Origin: Synechococcus sp. ATX 2A4
Lineage (GTDB): Bacteria; Cyanobacteriota; Cyanobacteriia; PCC-6307; Cyanobiaceae
Assembly: GCF_024346375.1 (NCBI RefSeq)
Contig: NZ_JAGQCV010000005.1
Location: 168,822 to 232,821 of the forward strand
Reading direction: 5' to 3'
DNA: 64,000 bases
Shown here: positions 18,401 to 28,254 of the stretch, piece by piece
Layout of the letters: the number at the start of each line of letters is the position of its first letter
Position numbering within the stretch: position 1 is the stretch's first letter
Program-made: the position numbers and the translations under genes
The notes under the pieces: model-generated
Seen by the model: the letters and a program-made list of their open reading frames with translations, nothing else
Database searches by the model: none
Told to the model about the DNA's origin: nothing

Positions 18401-19519
18401 ATGATGGCCGCACCATTCGCCGCGCTGCTGCCGATCTGGGTCCGCCTGGGGCTCACCTTGCCGTTGCTGGTGCTGAACGTGTTTGTGCTGCGCCAGGTGC
18501 TGGTGCCGCTGGCGCCCTTCCCCTCCCTGTTCCTGGGCGCCGCCCTGATCGCCTTTCTGCTCGACATCCCCAGCCGCTGGCTCACCCGCCGCGGCATGCC
18601 GCGCATGCTGGCGTTGTTGCTGGTGCTTGGCCTGGGGCTGGCGCTGCTGGTGCTGGCGAGCCTGTGGCTGCTGCCGCGGCTGGTGCAGCAGCTCGGCGAT
18701 CTGCTCAATGCCCTGCCGGGCTGGCTGGCGCAGGGGCAGATGCTGCTCGACCAGACCCAGCTGTGGGCCGCTGCCCATGGCCTGCCCGCCGACTTCAGCA
18801 CCTTCAGCAGCGAGCTGCTCACCGGTTCCACCAGGGTCGCCAGCCAGCTCAGCCAGCGCTTGCTGGGGCTGCTCGGCGCCACGCTCAACCTCACGATCAA
18901 CACCTTGATCGTGGTGGTGCTGGCGATCTTCCTGCTGGTGGGCGGCGAGGCGATCCCCCGCGGCCTGGCCCGCTGGCTGCCCTCCGGCTGGCGGGCGATG
19001 GTGCTGAACACCCTGGCCACCACGTTCCGCGGCTACTTCGGCGGCCAGGTGGTGCTGGCCCTGATCCTCAGCGCCGCCCAGATCGTGGTGTTCACCCTGC
19101 TGGGGATTCCCTATGGCGTGCTGTTCGCCGTGGCGATCGGCTTCACCACCTTGATTCCCTATGCCAGCGCGCTCACGATCCTGCTGGTGAGCGGCCTGCT
19201 GGTGCTGGAAGACCCCCGCACGGGTGTGGAAGTGCTGGTGGCGGCCATCAGCGTGGGGCAGGTGGTGGATCAGGTGATTCAGCCTCGCCTGATGGGCCAG
19301 ATCGTGGGCTTGCAGCCCGCCTGGCTGCTGCTCAGCCTGCCGGTGGGCGCCCGGGTGGGCAGCCTGCTCGGGCTCGGCGAGCTGCTGGGCCTGCTGCTGG
19401 CGGTGCCGGTGGCCAGCTGCCTGAAAACCTTTCTCGATGAACTGGCCCGGCGGCTGGGGCTGCCGGAGCCCCAGCCGCTCACCCCCCCGCCTGCTTCGGC
19501 CGGAAGCCCGCTGCCGTGA
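18401..19519 (+). CDS. AI-2E-family (PerM) transporter
   Basis: A 372-residue polytopic protein of the UPF0118/AI-2E exporter family. It has about eight hydrophobic segments in three groups; LGIPYGVLFAVAIGFTTLIPYASA and QVVDQVIQPRLMGQIVGLQP are typical of the family, with the large soluble loop between segments 3 and 4. Members export AI-2 or act as general permeases (TqsA, PerM); the substrate here is unknown. It starts right after the purE stop and its 3' end overlaps the SUI1 gene by 41 bases on the other strand. Confidence 0.88.
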   Translation: MMAAPFAALLPIWVRLGLTLPLLVLNVFVLRQVLVPLAPFPSLFLGAALIAFLLDIPSRWLTRRGMPRMLALLLVLGLGLALLVLASLWLLPRLVQQLGDLLNALPGWLAQGQMLLDQTQLWAAAHGLPADFSTFSSELLTGSTRVASQLSQRLLGLLGATLNLTINTLIVVVLAIFLLVGGEAIPRGLARWLPSGWRAMVLNTLATTFRGYFGGQVVLALILSAAQIVVFTLLGIPYGVLFAVAIGFTTLIPYASALTILLVSGLLVLEDPRTGVEVLVAAISVGQVVDQVIQPRLMGQIVGLQPAWLLLSLPVGARVGSLLGLGELLGLLLAVPVASCLKTFLDELARRLGLPEPQPLTPPPASAGSPLP

Positions 19520-19805
19520 GCGCTTCCAGCGCCGGCGCCACCTGATCGCCCTGCAGTTCGATCACACCGTCCTTGAGGGTGCCGCCGGTGCCGGCACGGG
19601 CCTTGAGCTGCTTCAGCAGGGTGCGGGCGTCGTCCTCCGGCAGCTCCAGACCTGTGATGGCGGTGACGGTCTTGCCGCCCTTGCCCGCCTTGGTGCGCTG
19701 CACCCGCACCCGTTGCTGGCTGCGGGTGGTGGCCGGCGCCGCCGGGCCCGCGGGGCGTGCGGTGCTTTCGGCGCGGCTGAATTCCTGCCAGCTTCCCTTG
19801 GCCAT
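19479..19805 (-). CDS. SUI1/eIF1-like translation factor
   Basis: A 108-residue protein (YciH type). The C-terminal eIF1 domain is visible as [53 protein letters not shown] and [13 protein letters not shown]. In bacteria these proteins influence start-codon selection; the exact role in cyanobacteria is not settled. The first 35 residues are less conserved and the ATG at 19805 gives the best N terminus. The 3' end lies in the AI-2E-family gene on the opposite strand. trpB starts 92 bases away in the other direction. Confidence 0.9.
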   Translation of the reverse strand: MAKGSWQEFSRAESTARPAGPAAPATTRSQQRVRVQRTKAGKGGKTVTAITGLELPEDDARTLLKQLKARAGTGGTLKDGVIELQGDQVAPALEALTAAGFRPKQAGG

Positions 19806-19896
19806 GGCGATCGTGGTGGCGACGCTCCCATCACAGCGCACCTGCCGGGCACGACGGCGCCCGCTTCCTAGGCTGGCCCGATCCCGCCCGGCACCG

Positions 19897-21201
19897 GTGA
19901 CCCGTACCTTTTCCCCGCTCTCGTCTGATTCCGCCACGCCGGAGGCCGCGGCGCCGGGGACGCCCCGGCCCGATCCCGCCGATCTCCAGGTGTCCGTGCG
20001 GCCCACCCCCCAGGGCCGCTTCGGCCGTTTCGGCGGGCAGTACGTGCCGGAAACGCTGATGCCCGCCCTGGCGGAGCTGGAGCAGGCAGCCGCGGAGGCC
20101 TGGGCCGATCCCGCCTTCACCAGCCGGCTCGACCACCTGCTGCGCACCTATGTGGGCCGCCCCACCCCGCTCTACGAAGCCGAGCGGCTCACCGCCCACT
20201 ACGCCCGTCCGGAAGGCGGCCCGCGCCTCTGGCTGAAGCGCGAAGACCTCAACCACACCGGTGCCCACAAGATCAACAACGCGCTCGGTCAGGCCCTGCT
20301 GGCCCTTCGCATGGGCAAGAAGCGGGTCATCGCTGAAACCGGTGCCGGCCAGCATGGCGTGGCCACCGCCACCGTCTGTGCCCGCTTCGGCCTCGAGTGC
20401 GTGGTCTACATGGGCGCCGAAGACATGCGCCGCCAGGCGCTCAACGTGTTCCGCATGCGCCTGCTGGGCGCCACGGTGCAGCCGGTCACCGCCGGCACCG
20501 CCACCCTCAAGGACGCCACCAGTGAAGCGATCCGTGACTGGGTCACGAATGTGGAATCCACCCACTACATCCTCGGCTCGGTGGCCGGGCCGCACCCCTA
20601 CCCGATGCTGGTGCGTGATTTCCATGCCGTGATCGGCCAGGAAGCCCGCCGCCAGTGCCTGGAGGCCTTCGGCCGCCTGCCTGATGTGCTGCTGGCCTGC
20701 GTGGGTGGTGGCTCCAATGCCATGGGCCTGTTCCACCCGTTCGTGGAAGACACAGGCGTGCGGCTGATCGGCGTGGAGGCGGCGGGCGAGGGCGTGGCCA
20801 CGGGCCGCCATGCCGCCACGATCACCGAAGGGCGGATCGGCGTGCTGCATGGCGCCATGAGCCTGTTGCTGCAGGACGGCGAAGGCCAGGTGCAGGAGGC
20901 CCATTCGATCAGCGCCGGCCTCGACTACCCGGGCGTCGGCCCTGAGCACAGCTACCTGCGTGATGTGGGCCGGGCGGAGTATGCCGCCGTCACCGACGAC
21001 GAGGCGCTCACTGCCCTGCGCCTGGTGTGCGAACTCGAGGGGATCATCCCGGCGCTGGAAACCGCCCATGCCTTCGCCTGGCTGGAGCAGCTCTGCCCCA
21101 CCCTGGCACCGGGTACCGAGGTGGTGGTGAACCTCTCCGGCCGCGGCGACAAGGACGTCAACACCGTGGCCGACCGGCTGGGGGATCAGCTGAGCGGTTG
21201 A
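19897..21201 (+). CDS. trpB: Tryptophan synthase beta subunit
   Basis: A 434-residue PLP enzyme that condenses indole with serine. Marker segments: [48 protein letters not shown] (Schiff-base Lys), [15 protein letters not shown], the SVAGPHPYP region and [15 protein letters not shown] (phosphate-binding), then [15 protein letters not shown] and [10 protein letters not shown]. The GTG at 19897 gives a leader of about 45 residues that is not conserved; other starts upstream (the frame opens at 19573) would overlap SUI1. No trpA neighbour is present. The 3' end overlaps the opposing Anbu gene by 16 bases. Confidence 0.97.
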   Translation: MTRTFSPLSSDSATPEAAAPGTPRPDPADLQVSVRPTPQGRFGRFGGQYVPETLMPALAELEQAAAEAWADPAFTSRLDHLLRTYVGRPTPLYEAERLTAHYARPEGGPRLWLKREDLNHTGAHKINNALGQALLALRMGKKRVIAETGAGQHGVATATVCARFGLECVVYMGAEDMRRQALNVFRMRLLGATVQPVTAGTATLKDATSEAIRDWVTNVESTHYILGSVAGPHPYPMLVRDFHAVIGQEARRQCLEAFGRLPDVLLACVGGGSNAMGLFHPFVEDTGVRLIGVEAAGEGVATGRHAATITEGRIGVLHGAMSLLLQDGEGQVQEAHSISAGLDYPGVGPEHSYLRDVGRAEYAAVTDDEALTALRLVCELEGIIPALETAHAFAWLEQLCPTLAPGTEVVVNLSGRGDKDVNTVADRLGDQLSG

Positions 21202-21944
21202 GGCTCCCAGGGCAGCCGGGGCAGGCTGCTGAGCGCCTCGCGCTGGCTGTCCGCCCAGATGCGGGCCATCTCGCCGAGCAGTTTGGAGCCCCGCTCCAGC
21301 CGCAGGTGCTGGGAGATGGCCAGGGAATTGCGCGGATAGAGCGCCACCTCAAATGGCGGCCCCACGGTGAGGTTGGAGCGCCGGGTGATCACCTGGGAAA
21401 TCAGGCAGAGGCGGGTGGCATCTTCGAGCGACATCTCGTAGTGGCCCACCACGTCGAGGGGAGGCTTGCCGTATTTGCTCTCGCCGATCTGCAGAAACGG
21501 GGTTTCCGGCGTGGCCATGATCGCGTTGCCCTGGGCATAGATCCGGTAAAGGCCGTGGTCGTGGCCGGCGATCTGGCCGCCAAGGATGAAGGTGGCCTCG
21601 CCGCTGGCGCCCACCTGCTTGAGGGCACTCTCGTTCTCGTTCTGCACCGCCACGCTCAGGCGGCCGATGTAGGCGGCGGCTTCGAACAGATGGCTGCAGG
21701 TGAGCAGATCCGGTCCGGCGGGCCGGCCGTCAGCGGCGGCGTTGAGGTCGCGGCGGATCCAGTTGAGAATCGCCTGGGTCGTGGCCAGGTTGCCCGCCGC
21801 CAGCAGGATGAACAGCCGGTCAGGAGCCGGTTGGAACACGTGCAGCTTCCGGTAGCTGGAGATGTAGTCGACCCCCGCATTGGTGCGGGAGTCGGCGCAC
21901 ATCACCAGACCCTCCTTGAGCAGGAAACCGACGCAGTAAGTCAT
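21186..21944 (-). CDS. Anbu (bacterial proteasome homologue)
   Basis: A 252-residue protein of the Ntn-hydrolase proteasome family called Anbu (HslV-like). After the initiator Met the nucleophile threonine appears as Thr2 (MTYCVGFLL), followed by [21 protein letters not shown] and RKLHVF, which are characteristic, then [10 protein letters not shown] and the C-terminal [12 protein letters not shown]. Anbu assembles into ring or spiral complexes and commonly lies beside alpha-E, transglutaminase and ATP-grasp genes; none of those is visible here. Function remains debated. It shares a 3' overlap with trpB and is followed upstream by hrcA. Confidence 0.9.
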   Translation of the reverse strand: MTYCVGFLLKEGLVMCADSRTNAGVDYISSYRKLHVFQPAPDRLFILLAAGNLATTQAILNWIRRDLNAAADGRPAGPDLLTCSHLFEAAAYIGRLSVAVQNENESALKQVGASGEATFILGGQIAGHDHGLYRIYAQGNAIMATPETPFLQIGESKYGKPPLDVVGHYEMSLEDATRLCLISQVITRRSNLTVGPPFEVALYPRNSLAISQHLRLERGSKLLGEMARIWADSQREALSSLPRLPWEPQPLS

Positions 21945-21972
21945 GACGCCATGCTCTCAAGCCGTCGGCAGC

Positions 21973-22971
21973 TCAACTGAGCAACCGCTGCAGGCTGGCG
22001 GCCACCGAGCGCACCGCCGCCCGGGCGGTGGCATAGGCCATCCGCATCGGCCCCACCAGAGCGACATGCCCCTTGCTGCCATCGCCGGTGCGATAGGTGG
22101 CCTGCACCAAGGCGCAGTCCTGCAGGGCGGGATGGGGGTTTTCGGCACCGATCCACACGCCTCGGCTCGGCACGCCGTCGGGCTGCAGGAGCAGATGGGG
22201 ATCTTCCTCCACCAGCTGCACCAGCGGCCGCAATGTGGCGGTGCGGCTGAATTCCGGTTGGCCCAGCAATCCCCCCAATCCGAGCGCGAGGGCGCCCTCG
22301 GCATCGCTCGGCCGGGCCATGCGGTGGCTGCGCAGGGCCTCGCGCAGCAGCCAACCACTGCGCTGCAACTGGGGCGGCAGGGCGTTCCAGGGGATCGGCT
22401 GGCCTGGGTGCAGGGCGAGCTGATCGATCACCCAGCGCTCGAGCGGCAGCAGTTCTGGGGCCGCTTCCGGTGGCAGGTGCAGGTTCAGGCAACTGGTCAT
22501 CACGGCGTTCTCCACCAGGAACACCAGCAGACGGTCGCCGCTGGGCACCAGGCGCACGGCCTGGAGGGCGGACCGGTCGCCCTGGGGGCGGGTGATCAGG
22601 CTCAGCAGGCCGGTGAGATCGGCCAGGCGCCGCGTCAGATGCAGCAGCAGGTCGTCAAGGGCGGCCCAGCGCAAGCTCAGCCCAAGCAGTTCCTGCTCCA
22701 GTTGCAGGGCCCCGGCACCGGGCGGTGGCAGCAGGCTGTCCACGTAGAGGCGGTAGCCACGCTGGCTGGGAATGCGCCCAGCGGAGGTGTGGGGTTGAAC
22801 GAGCAGGCCTTGCTGCTCCAGTGCCCCCATCGCCGACCGCACTGTGGCCGCCGAGGCCTGGAAGCCGAAGCGCTGCACCAACGTGCGGCTCCCGACAGGT
22901 TCGACCGTGTCCACGTAATGCTGCACCGTTGCCTGCAACACCTGCTGATGGCGGCGGCTGAGGTGAGGCAA
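21973..22971 (-). CDS. hrcA: Heat-inducible transcription repressor HrcA
   Basis: A 332-residue repressor that binds CIRCE elements upstream of groESL/dnaK. The N-terminal winged helix shows HQQVLQATVQHYVDTVEPV, GSRTLVQRFGFQASAATVR and MGALEQQGLLVQPHTSAGRIPS; the C-terminal domain includes GPMRMAYATARAAVRSV. The start is a TTG at 22971 (LPHLSRRHQQ). I saw no CIRCE inverted repeat (TTAGCACTC-N9-GAGTGCTAA) nearby, so the targets are elsewhere. The Anbu gene follows 28 bases downstream on the same strand and may be in the same transcript. Confidence 0.93.
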   Translation of the reverse strand: MPHLSRRHQQVLQATVQHYVDTVEPVGSRTLVQRFGFQASAATVRSAMGALEQQGLLVQPHTSAGRIPSQRGYRLYVDSLLPPPGAGALQLEQELLGLSLRWAALDDLLLHLTRRLADLTGLLSLITRPQGDRSALQAVRLVPSGDRLLVFLVENAVMTSCLNLHLPPEAAPELLPLERWVIDQLALHPGQPIPWNALPPQLQRSGWLLREALRSHRMARPSDAEGALALGLGGLLGQPEFSRTATLRPLVQLVEEDPHLLLQPDGVPSRGVWIGAENPHPALQDCALVQATYRTGDGSKGHVALVGPMRMAYATARAAVRSVAASLQRLLS

Positions 22972-23104
22972 CGACAGGCCAAGTCAAGGGATAGTCCGCG
23001 AACCGTAACCGATTCCCGCGGTGGCACTGGCCAGCAGGATCACCAAAACCACCTGGGAAACAAACTGCTGCGCGTAGATTCGGGCCGATTTGCGTATCGC
23101 TTGC

Positions 23105-24112
23105 ATGGCAATAGCCAGTGACACGCCGGCGAATGCCGATGCCGGCAGCGAATCCGGTCTGGCCCCGACGAGCTCCAGCGCACCCCGGATCGCCGCGACG
23201 CCGCCGATCAGCGGGCCCATGCGGCTCGTTGGATATGCCTTGCTGCTGCTACTGGCCGCCCGGCTGGGCACCAGTCTGTCGCCGGCCATGGCCACGGTGC
23301 CGCTGCGACGCCTCGAGCTGGCCACGTTGCTCAGCGACACGGCCCCGTTCCTGTTGATCGCCATCGGCCTGATCTTCTTGGGCGGCAATGGAAAGCGCCG
23401 CAGGTTTGAAGTGGCTCCGCTGGTGGCCCTCAAGGCCCTGCTGTTCCCGCTCGTGCTCGGCTATGCCCTGCTGGGCCCTCTGGTGATCACCGATGCCCTG
23501 CGTGTCTACCAGGGTGCCGATCAACAGGGTGCGGCCCGGCTGGAGCAGGCGGTCGCTTTCCGTCAGCAAGTGCTGACGGCCATCGAGCCCGTCACCACGA
23601 TTCCCCAGCTGGTGACGGCGCTTCAGAAGTTTCCGGTCATCAACGCCCGCATCAATCAGAGCGATTCGATCGACAAGATCAAGCAGTCGTTGACCGGCAC
23701 GCTCGACCGCGCCGTTACCGATCTCCAGAGCCAGCAAGGCCAACAGATGAGCGGGGCCCGCACCGGTCTGGTGGGCCGCACCGTGCTCACCGTGCTGCTC
23801 ACCACCATCACGGCCACGTTCCTTAACCTGCTCAGGGCCCAGGTGCTGGAGCCGATCCGGGCCTCCGGGCGGGCCGCCCGCTCCTATTTCCGCGCCGACC
23901 TGGTGGTACCGCTGGCTTCGAAGCGAGCCGCCTGGGCCTCTCCCTCCTCTGCTCCGCCCCGCTCCTCCGGGTCCAGGACACCCTCGCCCTTCAGCCGCCT
24001 CTGGAGTGGAGCCCGACCGGGGTCAAAGCGTCCAAGAGCCCCTGGCGCTGCCAAGGAACCTGGCTTCTGGCAGCGGATCTGGGGCGGATCCTCGGGGTCA
24101 GGCAGGCGCTGA
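23105..24112 (+). CDS. HpsJ-like membrane protein
   Basis: A 335-residue protein with an N-terminal soluble stretch, membrane helices (RLVGYALLLLLAARLG, TAPFLLIAIGLIFLGG and LKALLFPLVLGYALLGPLVI), an extended helical soluble region with many glutamines between about 135 and 225, another hydrophobic helix (VLTVLLTTITATFLNLL), then a basic, low-complexity C-terminal tail. This matches the pattern of the cyanobacterial HpsJ family as I remember it; in unicellular strains its role is unknown. The ATG at 23105 was chosen over a TTG at 23090. Confidence 0.6.
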   Translation: MAIASDTPANADAGSESGLAPTSSSAPRIAATPPISGPMRLVGYALLLLLAARLGTSLSPAMATVPLRRLELATLLSDTAPFLLIAIGLIFLGGNGKRRRFEVAPLVALKALLFPLVLGYALLGPLVITDALRVYQGADQQGAARLEQAVAFRQQVLTAIEPVTTIPQLVTALQKFPVINARINQSDSIDKIKQSLTGTLDRAVTDLQSQQGQQMSGARTGLVGRTVLTVLLTTITATFLNLLRAQVLEPIRASGRAARSYFRADLVVPLASKRAAWASPSSAPPRSSGSRTPSPFSRLWSGARPGSKRPRAPGAAKEPGFWQRIWGGSSGSGRR

Positions 24113-24132
24113 ATCCGTTCACCAACCCAGGC

Positions 24133-24498
24133 TCAGTAACGCGGCACCGAAGGATCGGCCTTGACGCTCCAGGCGTCGATGCCCCCCTCCAGGTTCCACA
24201 CCCGCTCGAAACCCTGCTGCTCCATCAACCAGCAGCCGAACTGCCAGCTGCGCATGCCGGCATGGCAGAGCACCACCACCTCGCGGTCGCGGTCGAGCAG
24301 CGCATCGATCCGGTTCACCCATTCAGAGGAGTGGCTCAAGGGCAGATGGATCACTGGCTGCTGCAGTGCGGCCATGGCCAGCTCTGCCGGTTCCCGCACA
24401 TCCACGAGCTGCAGATCGGCACCCTCGCTGAGCCGCTGCAGCAGCTCCCGCGCCTGGAGCGGGGCCGGGGTCGGGGGAGTGGGGTGTTCCTGGGTCAT
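24133..24498 (-). CDS. Rhodanese-like sulfurtransferase
   Basis: A 121-residue single-domain rhodanese. The domain begins LQARELLQRLSEG, with LQLVDVREPAELAMA, then the active-site loop LCHAGMRS containing the catalytic cysteine and the arginine of the family, and NLEGGIDAWS at the C terminus. The six-residue active loop fits thiosulfate/polysulfide sulfurtransferases. The ATG at 24498 is favoured; another ATG is at 24510. Divergent from the DUF3352 gene. Confidence 0.9.
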   Translation of the reverse strand: MTQEHPTPPTPAPLQARELLQRLSEGADLQLVDVREPAELAMAALQQPVIHLPLSHSSEWVNRIDALLDRDREVVVLCHAGMRSWQFGCWLMEQQGFERVWNLEGGIDAWSVKADPSVPRY

Positions 24499-24595
24499 GG
24501 GCGCGGGCATGGGTGTAGTGGCTGGCTGGGTGTGCGTTGACGATGCACGGAGGCGGCTCCATGCATAAGGATGAGGCCATTCCTGCGCGCTACGC

Positions 24596-26245
24596 ATGAA
24601 GATCCGCCCATTCCTGGCGGCGATCCTGGCCGTGGCCGTCACGTTGCTGCTGATCGGAGCGGCGGGATGGGTGGTGATTTGGCGCAGCAGCCCGCTCGCT
24701 CTGCAACACCAGCCCCTCACGCTGCCGCTGGCGGCTCGCTTCATCCCCCGGCAGGCCTCGCTGAGCCTGCACCTGCTGATCCCGCCCGACCAGCTCGGTG
24801 CCTACGCCCGGGCGGTGGCGCCCCCCCGTCAACGCCGCCGAGCCGCCGCTGCCCTTGAGCAATTGCGCGATGGAGCCTTCGCCGCTGCCGGCCTCGACTA
24901 CACCGAGGAATTGGCCAGCTGGGTGGGAGAGGAGTCCAGCTTCGCGCTGCTCACCCCGCCTGGAGCGGCCCAGCCGGCGGGCTGGTTGCTGGCCCTGCGC
25001 AGCCGTGAGTCGGAAGGGGCTCGGCGCTTTCTGCAGCGCTTCTGGCAGACCCGCAGCCTGGCCGGCAACGAACTGCAGGTGAGCACCTATCGGGGCATGG
25101 GGTTGATCAGCGGCCGTGGTGCCCTGCTGGGTCAGAACGCCCTGCCGCTGGCCACCGCCTTGATTGACGACCGGCTGGTGCTGATCGCCTCGGGCCGGGG
25201 GGTGCTGGAGCAGGCGCTGGATGTCTCCCAGATCGATGAACTCAACCAGGCCGGTGATCCCCGCCTCGTCACCGCGGTGGCGGCCCTTGGCCAGGGTGTG
25301 GCCCTGGTGGCGGCCCGCCCCGACAGCTTCACGCCTTGGCTGGGCGCCTCCCCTGCCCTGGCGGCGCAGCGGGAGGTGCTCGGCCTGGTGGCAGCTCTGG
25401 CGCCCCGGGGCCGCACCCTCGACCTCAACGCCCGCCTCGAGCTGCGCCATGCTCCGCCGGCACTGGTGCTGGAATCCACGCCGGATCTGCTGGCGGGCCT
25501 GCAGGGCCCCTCGGACAGCCTGGCGCTGATCCAGAACCCCGCCCTGCTCACGGCGGCCCCACCTGGGCGCGCAGCCACCACCGTCCCCGACGACGTTCCA
25601 GAGGACGTTCCAGACCTCTGGTCGGAGCTGGTGGCCCCCGCCCTCGCCCCGACCGTCGCCACCCTGCCGGGGGTGCTGCCCGCGCTGGTGATCGCTCAGG
25701 ATCCCGGCCCCCTGCTGTGGAGCCACAGCTCCCGCGGCTGGCTGCTGGCCACCGCTCCTGACACCCCTGCGATCGCGCCGCTCAGCGACGTGGTGGCGCG
25801 CGATGGCCTGATCGCTGCGCCGCTCCGCCGCAACGGCAAGACGCTGCAGCTCTGGACCAGGCTGACCGCCGGCAGTTCCCGCAGCCATCCCGATCAACTG
25901 GACGCCGCGATCGCCGGCGCCCGCCTCGACCAGCGCGGTGTGGCCTGGTGGAGTGAGGGCATCACCGCCCTCAGCGGTCTGCTGGAGGAGGCCGCGCCCC
26001 CCAGCGAGCGACTGGCCCAACTCCAGGGCCTGGAGGATCGGGCCGCTCCGCTGCAGTGGGGCATGGCGGCAGCGCCGGCCCGCTCCCTGCTGGCCCGCTG
26101 GGACCCCTGGCAGCTGCTCACCGGCCTGGCGGGCGAGTCGCTTGCGCCCTCCGTGCAGGGCCTGGCTCTGAGCCTGGAGGAGGATTCCGCGACAGCGCCG
26201 GCGGCCCCGGCGCTGCGCCTGCATGGGCGCCTGGAGCTGGGCTGA
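24596..26245 (+). CDS. DUF3352 exported protein
   Basis: A 549-residue protein with a single hydrophobic N-terminal segment (FLAAILAVAVTLLLIGAAGW), probably a signal anchor, followed by a long soluble part. The sequence pattern with repeated 'RFIPRQASLSLHLLIPP' and 'LASWVGEESSFALL' sections fits the DUF3352 family of cyanobacteria, a family of unknown function. The last third is rich in Pro, Gly and Ala. It starts 97 bases from the divergent rhodanese gene and ends four bases before the SixA start, which suggests that the two are one transcript. Confidence 0.75.
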   Translation: MKIRPFLAAILAVAVTLLLIGAAGWVVIWRSSPLALQHQPLTLPLAARFIPRQASLSLHLLIPPDQLGAYARAVAPPRQRRRAAAALEQLRDGAFAAAGLDYTEELASWVGEESSFALLTPPGAAQPAGWLLALRSRESEGARRFLQRFWQTRSLAGNELQVSTYRGMGLISGRGALLGQNALPLATALIDDRLVLIASGRGVLEQALDVSQIDELNQAGDPRLVTAVAALGQGVALVAARPDSFTPWLGASPALAAQREVLGLVAALAPRGRTLDLNARLELRHAPPALVLESTPDLLAGLQGPSDSLALIQNPALLTAAPPGRAATTVPDDVPEDVPDLWSELVAPALAPTVATLPGVLPALVIAQDPGPLLWSHSSRGWLLATAPDTPAIAPLSDVVARDGLIAAPLRRNGKTLQLWTRLTAGSSRSHPDQLDAAIAGARLDQRGVAWWSEGITALSGLLEEAAPPSERLAQLQGLEDRAAPLQWGMAAAPARSLLARWDPWQLLTGLAGESLAPSVQGLALSLEEDSATAPAAPALRLHGRLELG

Positions 26246-26249
26246 GGGC

Positions 26250-26831
26250 ATGGCCACTGCCGAACTGCTGCTGTTGCGTCACGGCGTTGCGCTCGATCGC
26301 CAGCTGGCGGCGGATCGCTGCCTGGCAGACGAAGAGCGTGCGCTGACCGCCGCCGGTCGCCGGCGCACCGCCGCCGTGGTGCGCCGCCTTCAGGCGCTCG
26401 GACTGGCCGTGGATCCGCTGCTCACCAGCCCCTTGCTGCGGGCGTGCCAGACGGCGGACCTGGCCCGGGAGGGCGGGCTGGCCCCCCACCGCTTCGAGGT
26501 CTGCCCGGAGCTGGCCCCGGGCGGTGATCCGGCGCCGCTGCTGGAGCGTTGGTTCACAGCCGGGGGCGATGGCGGCGGGCGGCCCAGTCCCTGGCGGCGC
26601 CTGGCGCTGGTGGGGCATGAACCCGACCTCAGCCTGCTGGCCTGCCGCCTCTGTGGCGCCCCTCCCGGCGCCCTGCGCCTGCGCAAGGCCGGTGTGGTGC
26701 TGCTGGCGCTGCCCTGGCAGGCCCCGGTGCCGCCGGGGGGTTCTGGGGAAGCGCGCGGCTGGGAGGCTGCCCTGGGCCGCACGCGGCTCAGCCTGCTGCT
26801 CTCGCCGCGCGCCCTGCTGGGGGAAATCTGA
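26250..26831 (+). CDS. sixA: SixA-type phosphohistidine phosphatase
   Basis: A 193-residue protein with the RHG motif of the histidine phosphatase superfamily: AELLLLRHGVALDR at the N terminus, then LTAAGRRRTAAVV, SPLLRACQTADL and LVGHEPDLSLL (second catalytic His). SixA removes phosphate from the HPt domain of the ArcB sensor in E. coli; the cyanobacterial target is unknown. The ATG at 26250 fits better than the GTG-like upstream start because the RHG block follows in the usual place. The C-terminal 40 residues are a Gly/Arg-rich extension. Confidence 0.85.
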   Translation: MATAELLLLRHGVALDRQLAADRCLADEERALTAAGRRRTAAVVRRLQALGLAVDPLLTSPLLRACQTADLAREGGLAPHRFEVCPELAPGGDPAPLLERWFTAGGDGGGRPSPWRRLALVGHEPDLSLLACRLCGAPPGALRLRKAGVVLLALPWQAPVPPGGSGEARGWEAALGRTRLSLLLSPRALLGEI

Positions 26832-26937
26832 GGCGCGGCGACCGCTGCCCCAGGCGGCTCGGGTGGCCGGTCGGCGGTGTTACGGCGCGGCGGCAATGAA
26901 TGGATCTAGGTTTCGCTCAACAGCGTGGAAGCTCGGC

Positions 26938-28209
26938 ATGGCAACGGATGGGGCGCCGGCGGTCACGGATTTTTCAGCGGCCGCAGAGCCTCCGGCCACC
27001 CCGGCGGCCACCCCGGCGGTCACTGCCACGGCCAGTGAATCCGCTGTGGCCCAGCAGGCTGTGCCGGCGTTCCGCCCCGGTCTGGAAGGGGTGCCGGCCA
27101 CCCAGTCCGCCATCTGCGACATCGACGGCCGCAACGGCGTGCTCACCTACCGCGGCTATCCGGTGGAGCAGCTCGCCAACCACAGCAGCTTTCTGGAAAC
27201 CGCCTACCTGCTGATCTGGGGCGAGCTGCCCACGGGGGAACAACTGCGGCGCTTCGAGTACGAGGTGCAGATGCACCGGCGGGTGAGCTTCCGCATCCGC
27301 GACATGATGAAGTGCTTCCCGGCCGACGGGCACCCCATGGACGCGCTGCAGTCGAGCGCCGCCTCGCTGGGCCTGTTCTATTCGCGCCGCGCCCTCGACG
27401 ACCCCCAGTACATCGAAGGGGCGGTGGTGCGGCTGATCGCCAAGATCCCCACGATGGTGGCGGCCTTCCAGCTGATCCGCAAAGGCCAGGACCCGATCCA
27501 GCCCCGCGACGATCTGTCCTATTCGGCCAATTTCCTGTACATGATCACCGAGCGTGTGCCCGACCCGATGGCGGCCCGCATTTTCGATGCCTGCCTGATC
27601 CTGCACGCCGAACACTCGCTCAACGCCAGCACCTTCAGTGCCCGGGTCACCGCCAGCACCCTCACCGATCCCTATGCGGTGGTGGCCTCGGCGGTGGGCA
27701 CCCTGGCCGGCCCGCTGCACGGCGGCGCCAACGAGGACGTGCTCACCATGCTCGACCAGATCGGCAGCGAAGACCGGGTGGAGGCCTACCTGGAGCGGGC
27801 GGTGGCCGAGAAGCAGAAGATCATGGGCTTCGGCCACCGCGAATACCGCGTCAAAGATCCCCGTGCCGTGATCCTGCAGGAGCTGGCCGAGGAGCTGTTC
27901 GACCGCTTCGGCCACGACCACATGTATGACGTGGCCCGGCGGCTCGAGAAGGCGGCTGAAAGCCGCCTGGGCGCCAAGGGGATCTACCCGAACGTGGATT
28001 TCTATTCCGGGCTGGTGTATCGCAAGCTCGGCATCCCCCGCGACCTGTTCACGCCGATCTTCGCGATCGCGCGGGTGGCCGGCTGGCTGGCGCACTGGAA
28101 GGAGCAGCTCGGTGCCAACCGGATCTACCGGCCCACGCAGATCTACACGGGGGCCTCCGGCAGGACCTGGCTGCCCATCGACACCCGATCCAGCGGTGGG
28201 GGCGCTTAA
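26938..28209 (+). CDS. gltA: Citrate synthase
   Basis: A 423-residue enzyme that condenses oxaloacetate with acetyl-CoA. Marker blocks: LEGVPATQSAICDIDGRNG, YRGYPVEQLANHSSF, ILHAEHSLNASTFSARV (catalytic His), GPLHGGANEDVLTML (catalytic His), GFGHREYRVKDPRA, and the C-terminal VAGWLAHWKEQL. The first 45 residues are an Ala/Pro/Thr-rich leader not typical of the family. Alternative ATG at 26896. The gene sits between sixA and the ndhA cluster, with the ndhA start 45 bases downstream. Confidence 0.97.
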   Translation: MATDGAPAVTDFSAAAEPPATPAATPAVTATASESAVAQQAVPAFRPGLEGVPATQSAICDIDGRNGVLTYRGYPVEQLANHSSFLETAYLLIWGELPTGEQLRRFEYEVQMHRRVSFRIRDMMKCFPADGHPMDALQSSAASLGLFYSRRALDDPQYIEGAVVRLIAKIPTMVAAFQLIRKGQDPIQPRDDLSYSANFLYMITERVPDPMAARIFDACLILHAEHSLNASTFSARVTASTLTDPYAVVASAVGTLAGPLHGGANEDVLTMLDQIGSEDRVEAYLERAVAEKQKIMGFGHREYRVKDPRAVILQELAEELFDRFGHDHMYDVARRLEKAAESRLGAKGIYPNVDFYSGLVYRKLGIPRDLFTPIFAIARVAGWLAHWKEQLGANRIYRPTQIYTGASGRTWLPIDTRSSGGGA

Positions 28210-28254
28210 CTTGCCCTCGTCGGTTCGGTTTCGAGTTCGGACGCCGTGGAGATC

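Noticed and set aside
19831..21069. 412-codon open frame antisense to trpB
   Set aside because: His/Gly/Ala-rich shadow of a strongly conserved enzyme.
21945..23104. CIRCE element for HrcA autoregulation
   Set aside because: The 9-9-9 inverted repeat was not found in either flank of hrcA.
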